A stretch of 64,000 bases of DNA, from positions 141,529 through 205,528 of the forward strand of contig JACIWX010000005.1 in the NCBI GenBank assembly GCA_014360755.1, written 5' to 3'. The DNA comes from Chloroflexota bacterium (GTDB taxonomy: Bacteria; Chloroflexota; Anaerolineae; UBA2200). A program made the translations under genes and the position numbers. The notes under the pieces are model-generated. The model saw only the letters and a list, made by a program, of their open reading frames with translations. It made no database searches and had not been told where the DNA came from. This document shows, piece after piece, positions 9,410-19,478 of the stretch. Numbering within the stretch: position 1 is the stretch's first letter; each line of letters begins with the position of its first letter.

Positions 9410-10270
9410 GGGCCCATTATTTCTCCTGCTCAGAGTGATATCCCCTTCTAGCACTCTTTTCACCTGTCCATTTTCAAGCCGTAGCAGCAAAGCGCCCTCA
9501 TTGTCAACCGCTTGGGCAATCCCACGCCATTTGCCTTGGGCTGTGTGCAATTCGACCCATTGTCCCAATGTTTCTAAAGCGCTTGCCCACTCTGCTGCCG
9601 GCCATTCGCCAGCGCATAGCGCCAGGTAGCGCTCCTCGATGCGCAAAAGGATTTGCTGAAGCAATTGCACCCGCGATACGAGCCTTCCCAATTCCTGGCT
9701 GATACTGGTAGCGTTGAACTCGGCGGGCAACTGGCTGGTGTCCATGTTCACATTCAGCCCTATCCCGACCACAGCATAATCGAGGTGCTGACCGGTGCTG
9801 CCTATTTCGGTTAATATACCGCCTGCTTTCCTGCCTCGTAGCAGGATGTCATTGGGCCACTTTAACTGTGCAGGGAGGCAGGTGAGCTCACGAATGGCTT
9901 GCCTGACACCCAATCCGCAGACCATGGTCAAGCCCTGTGCGCGCGGGACTGGTAGATGGGGGCGGAAGATCAGGGAGAACAAGAGGGAACTACCTTTTGG
10001 TGCCAACCATTGACGGCCAAGCCTTCCTTTGCCCATGGTCTGCTCGTCGGCTATGACCATCGTCCCTTCTGCTGCGCCTTGATTAGCCAGGTCTTTGGCT
10101 ACGGCATTGGTAGAGTCAATGACCTCATAATAGACAAGTTGCCGGGCAAGAAACTGAGTGCACAAGCCATCCAAGATAGCTCGGGGCGTCAGATCATCCA
10201 CGCAGCCTCCTCTGTTCAGGTTCAAAGATATGATACTCTTTTGTTGCTCTGTTGCCAACTTGTTTTGCAT
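9389..10270 (-). CDS. birA: biotin--[acetyl-CoA-carboxylase] ligase
   Basis: DSTNAVAKDLANQGAAEGTMVIADEQTMGKGRLGRQW; KWPNDILLRGRKAGGILTE. Confidence 0.93.
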   Translation of the reverse strand: MQNKLATEQQKSIISLNLNRGGCVDDLTPRAILDGLCTQFLARQLVYYEVIDSTNAVAKDLANQGAAEGTMVIADEQTMGKGRLGRQWLAPKGSSLLFSLIFRPHLPVPRAQGLTMVCGLGVRQAIRELTCLPAQLKWPNDILLRGRKAGGILTEIGSTGQHLDYAVVGIGLNVNMDTSQLPAEFNATSISQELGRLVSRVQLLQQILLRIEERYLALCAGEWPAAEWASALETLGQWVELHTAQGKWRGIAQAVDNEGALLLRLENGQVKRVLEGDITLSRRNNGPLSPRNK

Positions 10271-10391
10271 AGCCTGTATGCATGTTCTCTTTTGCTTGGA
10301 GAATAGAGCATTTCGAATTATAATTTTGCTCTACAATATGATTGTGATCGTTGCTTTGAGAATCCTTTCTCAGGAGATACACGGGGGTTAA

Positions 10392-11021
10392 ATGACACGC
10401 ATTATTCTTATCCGACACGGACAAACAGCATGGAATCAAGCGGAGCGCATTCGGGGTCAAGTGGATATCCCCCTGGACGAGGTAGGACTTGCCCAAGCCG
10501 AAGCCACCGCCGCACGGGTGGCTGATGAATGGAAACCTGTCGCGGTGTACAGCAGTCCTTTGCTGCGCGCGATGCAAACTGCACAAGCCATTGCCCGTAG
10601 ATGCAACTTAGAAGTGCAGATTGTGGCGGGTATGAACGATATGAATTTTGGGCAATGGCAGGGGGTGCCCTATGAGGAGGTAGAGCGCCGCTGGCCTGAA
10701 CTAGCGCGCGCTTGGCTGAAAGCGCCGCATACGGTTACTTTTCCTGAAGGTGAGAATTTGGCAATGGTGCGCCAACGAGCCATGGCTGCTCTTCATCAGC
10801 TTATCGAGGGTCATCCCAACGACGAGATCGTCATCGTTGCGCATACCGTGGTGAACCGCGTCCTGTTATGTGCGGTGTTGGGACTCGACAATTCTGAATA
10901 TTGGCGTATCGGGCAGGATACCTGTGCCATCAATGTGATTGACTGGCGCCATGGCAAGTTCTTTGTTCATTCTCTGAATGATACATGCCACCTGCGCCAA
11001 CGGGTGGCTTTGCCATTGTAA
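10392..11021 (+). CDS. histidine phosphatase family protein
   Basis: IILIRHGQTAWNQAERIRGQVDIPLDEVGLAQA. Confidence 0.93.
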   Translation: MTRIILIRHGQTAWNQAERIRGQVDIPLDEVGLAQAEATAARVADEWKPVAVYSSPLLRAMQTAQAIARRCNLEVQIVAGMNDMNFGQWQGVPYEEVERRWPELARAWLKAPHTVTFPEGENLAMVRQRAMAALHQLIEGHPNDEIVIVAHTVVNRVLLCAVLGLDNSEYWRIGQDTCAINVIDWRHGKFFVHSLNDTCHLRQRVALPL

Positions 11022-11029
11022 TCCCATGG

Positions 11030-11716
11030 ATGAGGAGAGAATCGGTGTATCAAGCAGTATTCTTCGATGCGTTTAACACGCTCTTTGGCCCGCGTTGGGC
11101 AAAAGATGCTCCCACGAAGAGGCTGCCTTTTCAGCAGACGATGAAGCATTTCCTGCACAATCTCGATGCAGGTTTGCAAGCGGTATATGGACGTGCCCGT
11201 GCCGGTGAGGCGGGATTCCCGGCGCGTCTTTTTGCTTCCTTTGCGGACTGGTCGGGAATGGCGAGGACTGGGCCTTGGGCATTGCTGAGGCGGGATGAAA
11301 ACACTGTTGCCAGTTGGTTCCGTGTGTATTCGGATGCTTTGTATACGCTACAAGCGTTACATGGGACTTGCAAGCTGGGGATTATTTCCAACGCCTGGCC
11401 TTATTTGGAATCGCTACTGCGCTTTCTTGGCCTTTGGCCTTACTTCGAAAGTGTGGTGATTTCGGCAAAGGCTGGTGTGAGTAAACCCAACCCCGCGATC
11501 TATGAGCTCGCTTTGAGGCTGTTCCATATCGACGCTGACCAGGCTATCTTTGTAGATGACATCCCAAAGAACGTGCTGGCGGCGGAGCGAGTGGGACTTA
11601 AGGGGCTATGGCTCTTGCGGACGCCGCTGCCCGAAGCCCGTATCCCTGCAGCCTATCGTCACTTGACCCAGATTTACTCTTTGCAGGAAGTGCTCCCACT
11701 TGTTCATGGAGCGTGA
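11030..11716 (+). CDS. HAD-superfamily hydrolase
   Basis: FFDAFNTLFGPRW; GIISNAWPYLESLL; GVSKPNPAIYELAL; FVDDIPKNVLAAERVGLKG. Confidence 0.88.
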   Translation: MRRESVYQAVFFDAFNTLFGPRWAKDAPTKRLPFQQTMKHFLHNLDAGLQAVYGRARAGEAGFPARLFASFADWSGMARTGPWALLRRDENTVASWFRVYSDALYTLQALHGTCKLGIISNAWPYLESLLRFLGLWPYFESVVISAKAGVSKPNPAIYELALRLFHIDADQAIFVDDIPKNVLAAERVGLKGLWLLRTPLPEARIPAAYRHLTQIYSLQEVLPLVHGA

Positions 11717-11719
11717 AAG

Positions 11720-12169
11720 ATGCTCCTGCCAGAGGTTACGATCTACACAGATGGGGCATGTGAACCTAATCCAGGCCCAGGGGGCTGGGCAGCGATTCTG
11801 CGATATGGCACACATGAGAAAATAATCAGCGGTGGTGAACCACACACCACAAGCAACCGCATGGAACTTCAGGCAGCGATTGCTGCGCTGGAGGCGCTCA
11901 ACCAACCTTGCCGGGTGGAATTCTATACCGATTCCCAGTATCTTCAGCGGGGGATCACGACATGGTTACCGCAATGGTTAGAGCGTGGGTGGCGCAAGAG
12001 CGATCACAAGCCCGTACTGAATGCTGATCTATGGCAAAAGCTTTACGCCCTTACCCTCCAACACGAGATACATTGGCACTGGATCCGAGGTCATAGTGAT
12101 GATCCGCAGAACGAACGCGTGAATCGCTTGGCTTACCGGGCTATTCCTCGTAGTGACCCAGCGGCGTAA
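11720..12169 (+). CDS. rnhA: ribonuclease HI
   Basis: [65 protein letters not shown]. Confidence 0.96.
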   Translation: MLLPEVTIYTDGACEPNPGPGGWAAILRYGTHEKIISGGEPHTTSNRMELQAAIAALEALNQPCRVEFYTDSQYLQRGITTWLPQWLERGWRKSDHKPVLNADLWQKLYALTLQHEIHWHWIRGHSDDPQNERVNRLAYRAIPRSDPAA

Positions 12170-12199
12170 CTTTCTGGCTCAGAGGTGAGGAGTGTACCC

Positions 12200-13048
12200 A
12201 TGACCAAAGAGGAAAACCAGGTTCCCCAGAACCCCACAGAGATGCCACAAACGGTGAAAGCGTTATTGCAAAAACCGGTGGAATTGCACTTGCCCACGCG
12301 TCATAACCTTAAGTTGCAGCAGCTGGTAGCACGGATTAATGAGCACAGCGAATTGCATACCTTGTGGCGTGTTTGTAACGTTACAGCCGTGGACCGCCTG
12401 CGTATGACAGATCATGGGCCGGTGCATGTGCAGATCATCACCAACATTGCGCTCAAGCTGCTTAGATTGCTCATAGAAAGCGGGGTGCAGCCCAGTATTG
12501 TGCGCGATTATGGGTTGCAAAATGAGGATGCTGAAATTGTGGTCGTGCTAGCAGCGCTTTTGCATGATGTGGGCATGTCTATTCATCGCGATGACCACGA
12601 ACGCTATAGCCTTTTTATCGCTGCCCCCTTGATCAAAGAACTGCTCACTGGCTTGTATGAGGTTCCTATAGGCACGGTAGTACTATCCGAAACCTTGCAC
12701 GCTATTATTGCCCATCGCGCTGGAGGGCATCCTCTGACTTTGGAAGCAGGGATTGTTCGCGTGGCTGATGCCCTGGACATGGCTAAGGGGCGCTCGCGTA
12801 TACCCTTTGAAGCAGGCGTCATCAATATCCATTCGGTCTCTGCGGCGGCAATCGAAAGCCTGGAGATCGAGCACGGGGACCAAAAGCCAGTCCGTCTACG
12901 CGTGCTGATGAGCAACTCAGCAGGCATCTTTCAGCTCGATGAGTTGCTCAAGGAAAAATTGCAAGGTTCAGGATTGGAACCTTATATCGAAGTCGAGGCA
13001 CGCATAGAAGGCGAAGAGAAAAAACTCATCCATACCTACCATTTCTGA
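12200..13048 (+). CDS. HD-domain phosphohydrolase
   Basis: DHGPVHVQIITNIALKLL; LAALLHDVGMSIHRDDHE; HAIIAHR; RVADALDMAKGRSRIPF. Confidence 0.85.
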   Translation: MTKEENQVPQNPTEMPQTVKALLQKPVELHLPTRHNLKLQQLVARINEHSELHTLWRVCNVTAVDRLRMTDHGPVHVQIITNIALKLLRLLIESGVQPSIVRDYGLQNEDAEIVVVLAALLHDVGMSIHRDDHERYSLFIAAPLIKELLTGLYEVPIGTVVLSETLHAIIAHRAGGHPLTLEAGIVRVADALDMAKGRSRIPFEAGVINIHSVSAAAIESLEIEHGDQKPVRLRVLMSNSAGIFQLDELLKEKLQGSGLEPYIEVEARIEGEEKKLIHTYHF

Positions 13049-13861
13049 TCAGTACATCCGCACAATTTCACGATAGCTGCGTGGTTGGCGGACTTGCAAT
13101 AACTGCGAGTCCTCGCGGTTTTTCTTCACTTCATCCAGGTCAATCGTAGCCAAGCCATAGCCTTCTCTGTCTTCATCCAATGCGCTGTATATTTCTCCTC
13201 TTGGCCCAACAATTAGGCTACTACCGAAGAAGTTGTACGTGTATTCCCCACCAATGCGGTTTGCCGCTGCCACGAAGAGCGAATTTTCCAATGCCCGCGT
13301 GAGCATATAGTTGCGCCAGGCATTGGTATTGGGACGCTCCCAATTCGCGCAGACACACAACAATTCGGCCCCTTGTAGGGTCAGGCAGCGCGCTGCTTCG
13401 GGGAAAGCCAGATCCCAACCCAACAACAGCCCTACGGTTCCGAATGACGTCTCCCCAACGGGAAAACGGTATCCTGGCCGAAAAGCCAATCGCTCTTCGC
13501 CCCGCAGATGAACCTTACGATAGGTCGTGTTCACTTCTCCTTCTGGATCAATCAGCACTGCGGCATCGTATACCACGCTCTCGATCTTCTGTTTCTCGAC
13601 CATGCCAAAAGCCAGGTGCACTCTGAACTCGCTAGCCCATTGCGCCATATCATTTACGATGCGCCCTGGGATTTGCTCAGCCAGATCGGCAAAGCGCACG
13701 CCGCATTCGTACCCGGTGGTTGCCAATTCAGGGAAAACAATCAAATCCACCTTCTGCTCATGGCAGATGTCTTCCACCCACTTGCCCATGCGCTCCAGGT
13801 TGGCTTCGACGTCAGCCAATTGGGGAGCCATCTGAACGACAGCGACAGTAATTTGTCTCAT
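13049..13861 (-). CDS. carbon-nitrogen hydrolase (nitrilase superfamily)
   Basis: FPELATTGY, YRKVHLRGEE, VGLLLGWDLAFPEAAR; start MRQITVAVVQMAP. Confidence 0.9.
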   Translation of the reverse strand: MRQITVAVVQMAPQLADVEANLERMGKWVEDICHEQKVDLIVFPELATTGYECGVRFADLAEQIPGRIVNDMAQWASEFRVHLAFGMVEKQKIESVVYDAAVLIDPEGEVNTTYRKVHLRGEERLAFRPGYRFPVGETSFGTVGLLLGWDLAFPEAARCLTLQGAELLCVCANWERPNTNAWRNYMLTRALENSLFVAAANRIGGEYTYNFFGSSLIVGPRGEIYSALDEDREGYGLATIDLDEVKKNREDSQLLQVRQPRSYREIVRMY

Positions 13862-13974
13862 TTTTCCTCCGTCTTTCACAGTGTGAAGATAGAACACATG
13901 TGCTATTTAGCATCATTATATCCTATCTCGAGATTTTCGTCAAAAGGGGACTATCCCCCAGATGTCATCTGAGG

Positions 13975-14003
13975 TTGGCAAACTATAGCAGTTTTAGTAT
14001 AAT
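13975..14003 (+). promoter_or_regulatory. promoter of polX (TTGGCA-17-TATAAT)
   Basis: TTGGCA 13975-13980, TATAAT 13998-14003. Confidence 0.65.
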
Positions 14004-14020
14004 TGCATTGGAGGGTGCCT

Positions 14021-15751
14021 GTGACCAATCGTGAGGTAGCGGACCTGCTGCGGCTGATTGCCGATATGCTGGAAATCAAGGGCGAGGTTGTTTACAAGGC
14101 ACTGGCTTATCGCAAAGCAGCGGATAATATTGAAGCCCTTGGCCGGGATATCAACGAGGTTTGGCGTCAGGGCAAGTTACGTGAAATCCCTGGCGTTGGC
14201 GAGGCACTGGAAAAGAAACTAGATGAGTTGCTCCGTACCGGGCGCTTGGGCTACTATGAAGAGTTGCAGGAGGAAATTCCCGTTGGCGTGGTCAGCTTGC
14301 TGAGCATCCCTGATGTAGGACCGAAGACAGCCAAACTTCTTTGGGAGAAACTGGGAGCGCTCAGCGTGGCAGACGTGGAGCGTGCGGCCCGGGAAGGGAA
14401 ACTGCGCCAATTGCCAGGCCTGGGTGTACGTTCGGAGCAACGTATCCTCGAAGGCATCGAGTCACTGTATCGCCGCACAACGCGTATTCCCCTTGGCGTT
14501 GCCTGGCCGGTAGCTAATGAATTAGCGCAAGCCTTGCGTCAAGAGTTGGGCACTGATACCGTAGAACCTGTGGGCAGCCTGCGGCGGATGAAAGACACCG
14601 TAGGCGATATTGACCTCCTGGCTGCTTATGAAGAGCCTGAGCAAGCCACGGCTGCTTTTGTCCGGTTGCCGCAAGTGGCGGAGATCCTTTCGCATGGCCC
14701 AACCCGTGCCAGCGTGGTCCTGTACAATGGCTTGCAAGTGGATATCCGTGCCCTCAAACCAGAACGCTATGGCTCACTATTGCAGTATTTCACAGGCAGC
14801 AAAGAACACAATGTGAAACTACGGACACTGGCGTTGAGCAAAGGTTTGAGCCTGAGCGAATACGGTTTCAAGCGAGGCGATCAGGAGCTACTCTGTCCGA
14901 AAGAGGAGGATGTTTATCACGCTCTGGATCTGCCTTGGATACCTCCTGAACTGCGTGAGGACCGTGGTGAAATAGAGGCGGCACAACAAGGCAAGTTGCC
15001 CAAACTCATCGAGCGCAATGACATCCGTGGGGATTTGCACGTGCATACCGACTGGAGCGATGCGGCGGCAACTTTAGCCGAGATGGCTCAGGCGGCACAG
15101 AAACTCGGTTACGAATACTTGGTGATCTCCGACCATTCGCAAGGCTTAGGGGTTGCCAGAGGCTTGGACATAGCCAGGCTGAGACAGCAACGGGCTGAGA
15201 TTGACAAGTTGAACGAGGGGTTTTCTGGCTTTCGCCTGTTGCACGGAGCGGAAGTAGAAATACGCGGCGATGGCACACTCGATTACCCAGACGAAGTTTT
15301 GCAGGAATTGGATGTGGTGATTGCTTCTGTGCACAGTGGCTTGCGGCAGGACAGGGAAGCAATGACTACCCGTGTTATCCGCGCCATGCGCAATCCCCAT
15401 GTGGATATCTTGGGACATCCCTCTGGGCGTCTGTTGGGGCAACGCGAAGCAACCAACGTGGACCTCGATGCCGTCTTGCGGGTGGCAGCGGAGACCCATA
15501 CCATCCTGGAAGTGAATGGCACTCCTAATCGCCTGGATTTGGATGACGTGCACATACGCCAGGCTATCCAGTTAGGGGTACAGTTGGCTGTCAATACAGA
15601 CGCGCATAGTGTGAATGGGCTGGAGGTAATGGAATACGGAGTGGCTATGGCGCGTCGAGGATGGGCTGAAGCCCATCATGTCGTGAATACACTGCCTTTA
15701 CCACAGCTTCTCGAGCGCTTGACACTGAAAGAGCACAGTACCATACGCTGA
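14021..15751 (+). CDS. polX: PolX-type DNA polymerase/3'-5' exonuclease with PHP domain
   Basis: [22 protein letters not shown]; Hh[59 protein letters not shown]. Confidence 0.95.
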   Translation: MTNREVADLLRLIADMLEIKGEVVYKALAYRKAADNIEALGRDINEVWRQGKLREIPGVGEALEKKLDELLRTGRLGYYEELQEEIPVGVVSLLSIPDVGPKTAKLLWEKLGALSVADVERAAREGKLRQLPGLGVRSEQRILEGIESLYRRTTRIPLGVAWPVANELAQALRQELGTDTVEPVGSLRRMKDTVGDIDLLAAYEEPEQATAAFVRLPQVAEILSHGPTRASVVLYNGLQVDIRALKPERYGSLLQYFTGSKEHNVKLRTLALSKGLSLSEYGFKRGDQELLCPKEEDVYHALDLPWIPPELREDRGEIEAAQQGKLPKLIERNDIRGDLHVHTDWSDAAATLAEMAQAAQKLGYEYLVISDHSQGLGVARGLDIARLRQQRAEIDKLNEGFSGFRLLHGAEVEIRGDGTLDYPDEVLQELDVVIASVHSGLRQDREAMTTRVIRAMRNPHVDILGHPSGRLLGQREATNVDLDAVLRVAAETHTILEVNGTPNRLDLDDVHIRQAIQLGVQLAVNTDAHSVNGLEVMEYGVAMARRGWAEAHHVVNTLPLPQLLERLTLKEHSTIR

Positions 15752-15841
15752 TCGCAGTCTTACTGTCCGCCAGTGCATGGAAAAGATCTCGGCACAAAAC
15801 GAGACCGATAAGCGTCTTACCAACAGAGGAGGAGAACACCT

Positions 15842-16363
15842 ATGTCATCTGATGCGGTGCGCACCGGACAAACGCCTGAGGGAAGGGAGACAAGGCCCAG
15901 GGCTCAGTGAGGATTGCGTCGCGCGCCTGCGTGGCAGGTGCTTGTCGCTTTAGCCTTGGTTGTCATCGCTATCATAGGTTTGTGCCGAGTCACTGGATGG
16001 ACGGGCAGGTTAGCCCCGCCGTCCCCTACACCGGCGGCTACCTCTATACCAATGCCCACTTTCACATCCTTTCCAACGCTGACTGTTACTCCGACGGCTT
16101 TGTCCACGGCTACGCCCACTCCACAGCCACTGCTTATGCCTGGTGGGCAAGCGGTGGTTCAAGGCACGGGAGCGCAACAACTCCGCCTTCGCGCTGGGCC
16201 TGGCTTGGACAAGGAAATGCTAGGCACATTACCGGATGATACGCGATTGAAAGTGTTAGATGGGCCAGAAACAGCCGATGGCTACAAGTGGTGGAAGGTG
16301 CAGACTGAGGACGGACTGGTTGGTTGGGTAGCGGGTGATTGGCTTGTGCCCATTGCCCCCTAG
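15842..16363 (+). pseudogene. single-TM SH3-domain protein interrupted by an in-frame TGA (15908-15910), or the downstream part starts at TTG 15914
   Basis: GAGGAGG SD then ATG 15842, 22 codons, TGA, then in the same frame GLRRAPAWQVLVALALVVIAIIGLC + PT-rich linker + SH3 (LRLRAGPGLDKEMLGTLPDDTRLKVLDG...WWKVQTEDGLVGWVAGDWL). Confidence 0.55.
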
Positions 16364-16423
16364 TCTCTAATTGCTTTGTGGCCGATTGCGAGGCATGGCG
16401 CGTAAGATCAAGGAGGCTGTTCT

Positions 16424-17509
16424 ATGAAGAGGCAGGCTTTGTTCTGGGCTCTGCTGCTAGCACTGCTTGTGCTCGGGATTGTAACTTCGCTATTGTTGTT
16501 GCGCTGCAACCAAGGGTTATGGCCTCTCAATAGAGCCACGCCAACGGCTCCGGTGACTCTGACACAGGGCCAAATTCGAGATGCGATTACCCGTTTACCC
16601 ATCGTGGCAGCGAAACTGCAAGCAGGGGTTGTTACTGCGCTCAGCGATGTGGAAGGTGCCTTCTGCGTGCCCACACTCGGGGAGGATATGATCACTATCA
16701 CAGCACCAGGCTATGAACCGATGCAGATCCGTCCGCGCGCTGGCTTCCCCCTGGTAATTGATCTGATTCCTGATGCTTCAACCACTTTTCAGATTGTCTA
16801 CAACTATGAGAGACAACATGAATTTGGCCGGCAATACGACCTATTACATCCCGATGTGCAGATGCTGTTCAGCCGTGAAGAATTTATCCGCTATATGGAG
16901 CAGCACCGGCCTTATGATCTCATTGACTTTTCCGTGGACCCTGTGGGCATGCTTACCTCAGGGGTGATGCTAGGTAAGGCCTATAACAATGTTGCCCAGG
17001 TGCGCGTGCAGGCTACTGTACGGTCTAATGGGCGGGTGATGCAACGAGCTTGGCTCGCCTATGCCGCGAAAGCAGGTGGGTTTTGGCGGTGGTTCCGTGG
17101 GCCTCTGCTTTGGCCAACACCAACACCTCTATCCACAGACACTCCTATCCCAGCAATGACACCTACCCAGACACTGACTCCCTCTCCACAGCCAACACGT
17201 ACCCTTATTCCAACGACTGCCGCCAGCCCTACGCCATACGAACCCATCTCGCCTCACAGCCAGGCAGTTGTCATTGCCAGTGTAGCCGGATTGCATACGG
17301 GAACAGGGGAGGAATACGCCGTGATTTTAGGCATGCCTCGCGGTACCACGGTGTGGGTTCTCGAGTGGCCACGATGGGTGGAAGGGGTGCCTTGGTATCG
17401 CGTGCAGGTTGTCGGTACGGACCACACCGGTTGGTGCAAAGGCGCCTATCTCGCACCGCTGCTGGTTGTGCCAACACCGACCGCTCTGCCTGCTACGCCT
17501 ACAAGATGA
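16424..17509 (+). CDS. membrane-anchored protein with carboxypeptidase-regulatory-like region, PT-rich linker and C-terminal SH3 domain
   Basis: N-terminal TM; PTPTPLSTDTPIPAMTPTQT linker; VASVAGLHTGTGEEYAVILGMPRGTTVWVLEW. Confidence 0.7.
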   Translation: MKRQALFWALLLALLVLGIVTSLLLLRCNQGLWPLNRATPTAPVTLTQGQIRDAITRLPIVAAKLQAGVVTALSDVEGAFCVPTLGEDMITITAPGYEPMQIRPRAGFPLVIDLIPDASTTFQIVYNYERQHEFGRQYDLLHPDVQMLFSREEFIRYMEQHRPYDLIDFSVDPVGMLTSGVMLGKAYNNVAQVRVQATVRSNGRVMQRAWLAYAAKAGGFWRWFRGPLLWPTPTPLSTDTPIPAMTPTQTLTPSPQPTRTLIPTTAASPTPYEPISPHSQAVVIASVAGLHTGTGEEYAVILGMPRGTTVWVLEWPRWVEGVPWYRVQVVGTDHTGWCKGAYLAPLLVVPTPTALPATPTR

Positions 17510-17515
17510 TTGGTC

Positions 17516-17664
17516 GAGAGTGTTGAAAAAGCCCTTCCAATGTTATGCTGAACGGAGTGAAGTATCTCGCAGTACTTGGAAAAATAGGCTAAAGTTATGC
17601 GAGACCCCTTCTTTGCACTCAGGGCAGGCTCTTCGCTCAGGGTAACAAGATTTTCAACACTCTC
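17516..17664 (+). mobile_element. foldback MITE-like element, copy 2 (long form)
   Basis: perfect 14-bp TIRs GAGAGTGTTGAAAA / TTTTCAACACTCTC; 7-bp TSD ATTGGTC (17509-17515 and 17665-17671). Confidence 0.9.
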
Positions 17665-17788
17665 ATTGGTCGTACTGGAGAGCGGCGGGCGTGCTTTTGG
17701 CAATAGATGAATCTCTTGCCCGAGCGATTAGTGGTGATGTCAGCATGTGGGGATAGCGTGGTTCAAATAAACAATAGGGGGTGAAACC

Positions 17789-18256
17789 ATGACGTGTAGG
17801 AAGCGACTGGAAAAGATATTCCGGGAGGCAGGGGTCAAGTTCAGTGTATCAAAACATGCAGAGGTCTATAGTGCACAGCGCCTGGCAGGTTTATTGCATA
17901 TCCCAGGAGAGCAGATAGCTAAGGTGGTCATGGTGAAAGCAGATGACGAATGGGTGATGCTGGTATTGCCAGCGCCATACCGGCTTGATTTCGCCAAGGT
18001 CAAGAGAGTGCTCAAAGCAAAGGATATACGCTTAGCCAGAGAGGAAGAATTCGCCAGCCTCTTCCCAGATTGCGAAGTGGGGGCTATGCCTCCCTTTGGC
18101 GGCTTGTACAATGTGCGCCTTTGTGTCGACCGTACGCTCACCACCCAGCCCGAAATTGCTTTCCCGGCCGGCTCACATCGCGAGATTATGCGCATTACTT
18201 ATGCGGACTTTGAGAGGATTGCCCAGCCAATGGTAGGCGATTTCAGCGCTCGCTAA
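17789..18256 (+). CDS. YbaK/EbsC-type aminoacyl-tRNA deacylase
   Basis: EVYSAQRLAGLLHIPGEQIAKVVMVKADD; EVGAMPPFGGLYNV. Confidence 0.88.
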   Translation: MTCRKRLEKIFREAGVKFSVSKHAEVYSAQRLAGLLHIPGEQIAKVVMVKADDEWVMLVLPAPYRLDFAKVKRVLKAKDIRLAREEEFASLFPDCEVGAMPPFGGLYNVRLCVDRTLTTQPEIAFPAGSHREIMRITYADFERIAQPMVGDFSAR

Positions 18257-18285
18257 GTTCAGGATTTGTGTTCCCCGGTTTCGCA

Positions 18286-18319
18286 TAAAAAGAGGGGCGA
18301 GGTAGGGACCCGCCCCTCT
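18286..18319 (-). terminator. rho-independent terminator of the pfkA-like gene
   Basis: minus strand AGAGGGGCG-11 nt-CGCCCCTCT followed by TTTTTATG. Confidence 0.8.
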
Positions 18320-18395
18320 CCTCTTCTGCTCAGGTAAATGATACGAGCAGCCTGTGTTTCACTGCCGTGCGCAGCGGGGGAATAGGACTTGCGCC

Positions 18396-19430
18396 CTAGT
18401 AGAAGAGTTGTGCTAGTTCAATCAGCTCCGGATCAACTGCCTTCCGCTTGTCAGCGATTTCCTCTAGTGGCACATCCGTGATCTTATCCCCTTGTAGGGC
18501 AACCATGCGCCCGAATTTCCCCTGCCTAATCAGGTTAACCGCGTAAACGCCCATACGGGTGGCAAGCACACGGTCGAAAACCGTGGGTGAGCCGCCGCGT
18601 TGCAGGTGGCCCAGCACCACAAAACGGGTCTCAAAGCCTGTGCGTTCCTCAATAGCCGTAGCTATCGTGGGCCCAAGGCCGCGCAAATCCAGCCGGATAT
18701 GGCCGAACTCGTCCTTGCGCTTTTCCGCTTCCGCCTCATCCGTGATGACTTCAGCGATTTTGGCTGCTTCTGCGACTACAACGATGCTGAATTTCTTGCC
18801 CATAGCCCAACGGCGCTTGATGTGCTCGCATACGTCGGCAATGCTGGATGGTTTCTCCGGTGTCAGGATATAGTCGGCACCTCCAGCCAAGCCTCCCATA
18901 ACGGCTACCCAGCCGGTGTAGCGTCCCATCACTTCGACCACAATGACGCGGTGATGTGCCTCAGCAGTAGAGTGCAGTTTGTCCAGCGCTTCAGCCACCG
19001 TGGTCACCGCTGTGTTGAATCCAATGCAATAGTCCGTGCCCACCACATCGTTGTCCATCGTTTTAGGAATGCCCACAGCGGGTAAGCCGCGTTTGGTCAG
19101 TTGTGCACAAACCCCAAGCGTGTCGTCCCCACCAATGGCTACCACCGCATCGAGTCCAAATTTCTTGGCGTTTTCGAGGGCTTTTTCCATGTCCCCAGGC
19201 TTCTTGGCCAAGTTCGTGCGCGATGAGCCCAAAATGGTGCCGCCCCTGTGCAAGATACCCGAAACATCAGCGCGCTCCAAGGGTTTTATGATGCCATCGC
19301 GAAGGCCCTTCCATCCATCATAGATGCCATAAACTTCCCACCCATACTCGAAAGCGCGCCTGGCTACGGCGCGAATAGCCGCGTTCAGGCCAGGCACATC
19401 GCCCCCACCAGTCAAAACTCCAATACGCAT
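18396..19430 (-). CDS. pfkA: 6-phosphofructokinase
   Basis: GVLTGGGDVPGLNAAIRAV; VAIGGDDTLGV; GIPKTMDNDV; ATP versus PPi specificity not resolved. Confidence 0.94.
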   Translation of the reverse strand: MRIGVLTGGGDVPGLNAAIRAVARRAFEYGWEVYGIYDGWKGLRDGIIKPLERADVSGILHRGGTILGSSRTNLAKKPGDMEKALENAKKFGLDAVVAIGGDDTLGVCAQLTKRGLPAVGIPKTMDNDVVGTDYCIGFNTAVTTVAEALDKLHSTAEAHHRVIVVEVMGRYTGWVAVMGGLAGGADYILTPEKPSSIADVCEHIKRRWAMGKKFSIVVVAEAAKIAEVITDEAEAEKRKDEFGHIRLDLRGLGPTIATAIEERTGFETRFVVLGHLQRGGSPTVFDRVLATRMGVYAVNLIRQGKFGRMVALQGDKITDVPLEEIADKRKAVDPELIELAQLFY

Positions 19431-19478
19431 GTTTTTTCCTCCTCAATCCGATGGTCTATGAAGGGAATCCTGTCTTAT

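Noticed and set aside
15908-15910. UGA recoding (Trp or Sec) genome-wide
   Set aside because: TGA ends many clear genes here (rpmH, yidD, rho), and no SECIS-like element was evident, so a local nonsense event is more likely.
15914-17500. Pro/Thr-rich tracts in SH3 proteins as DNA repeats
   Set aside because: Low-complexity extracytoplasmic linkers explain them; no clean DNA period.
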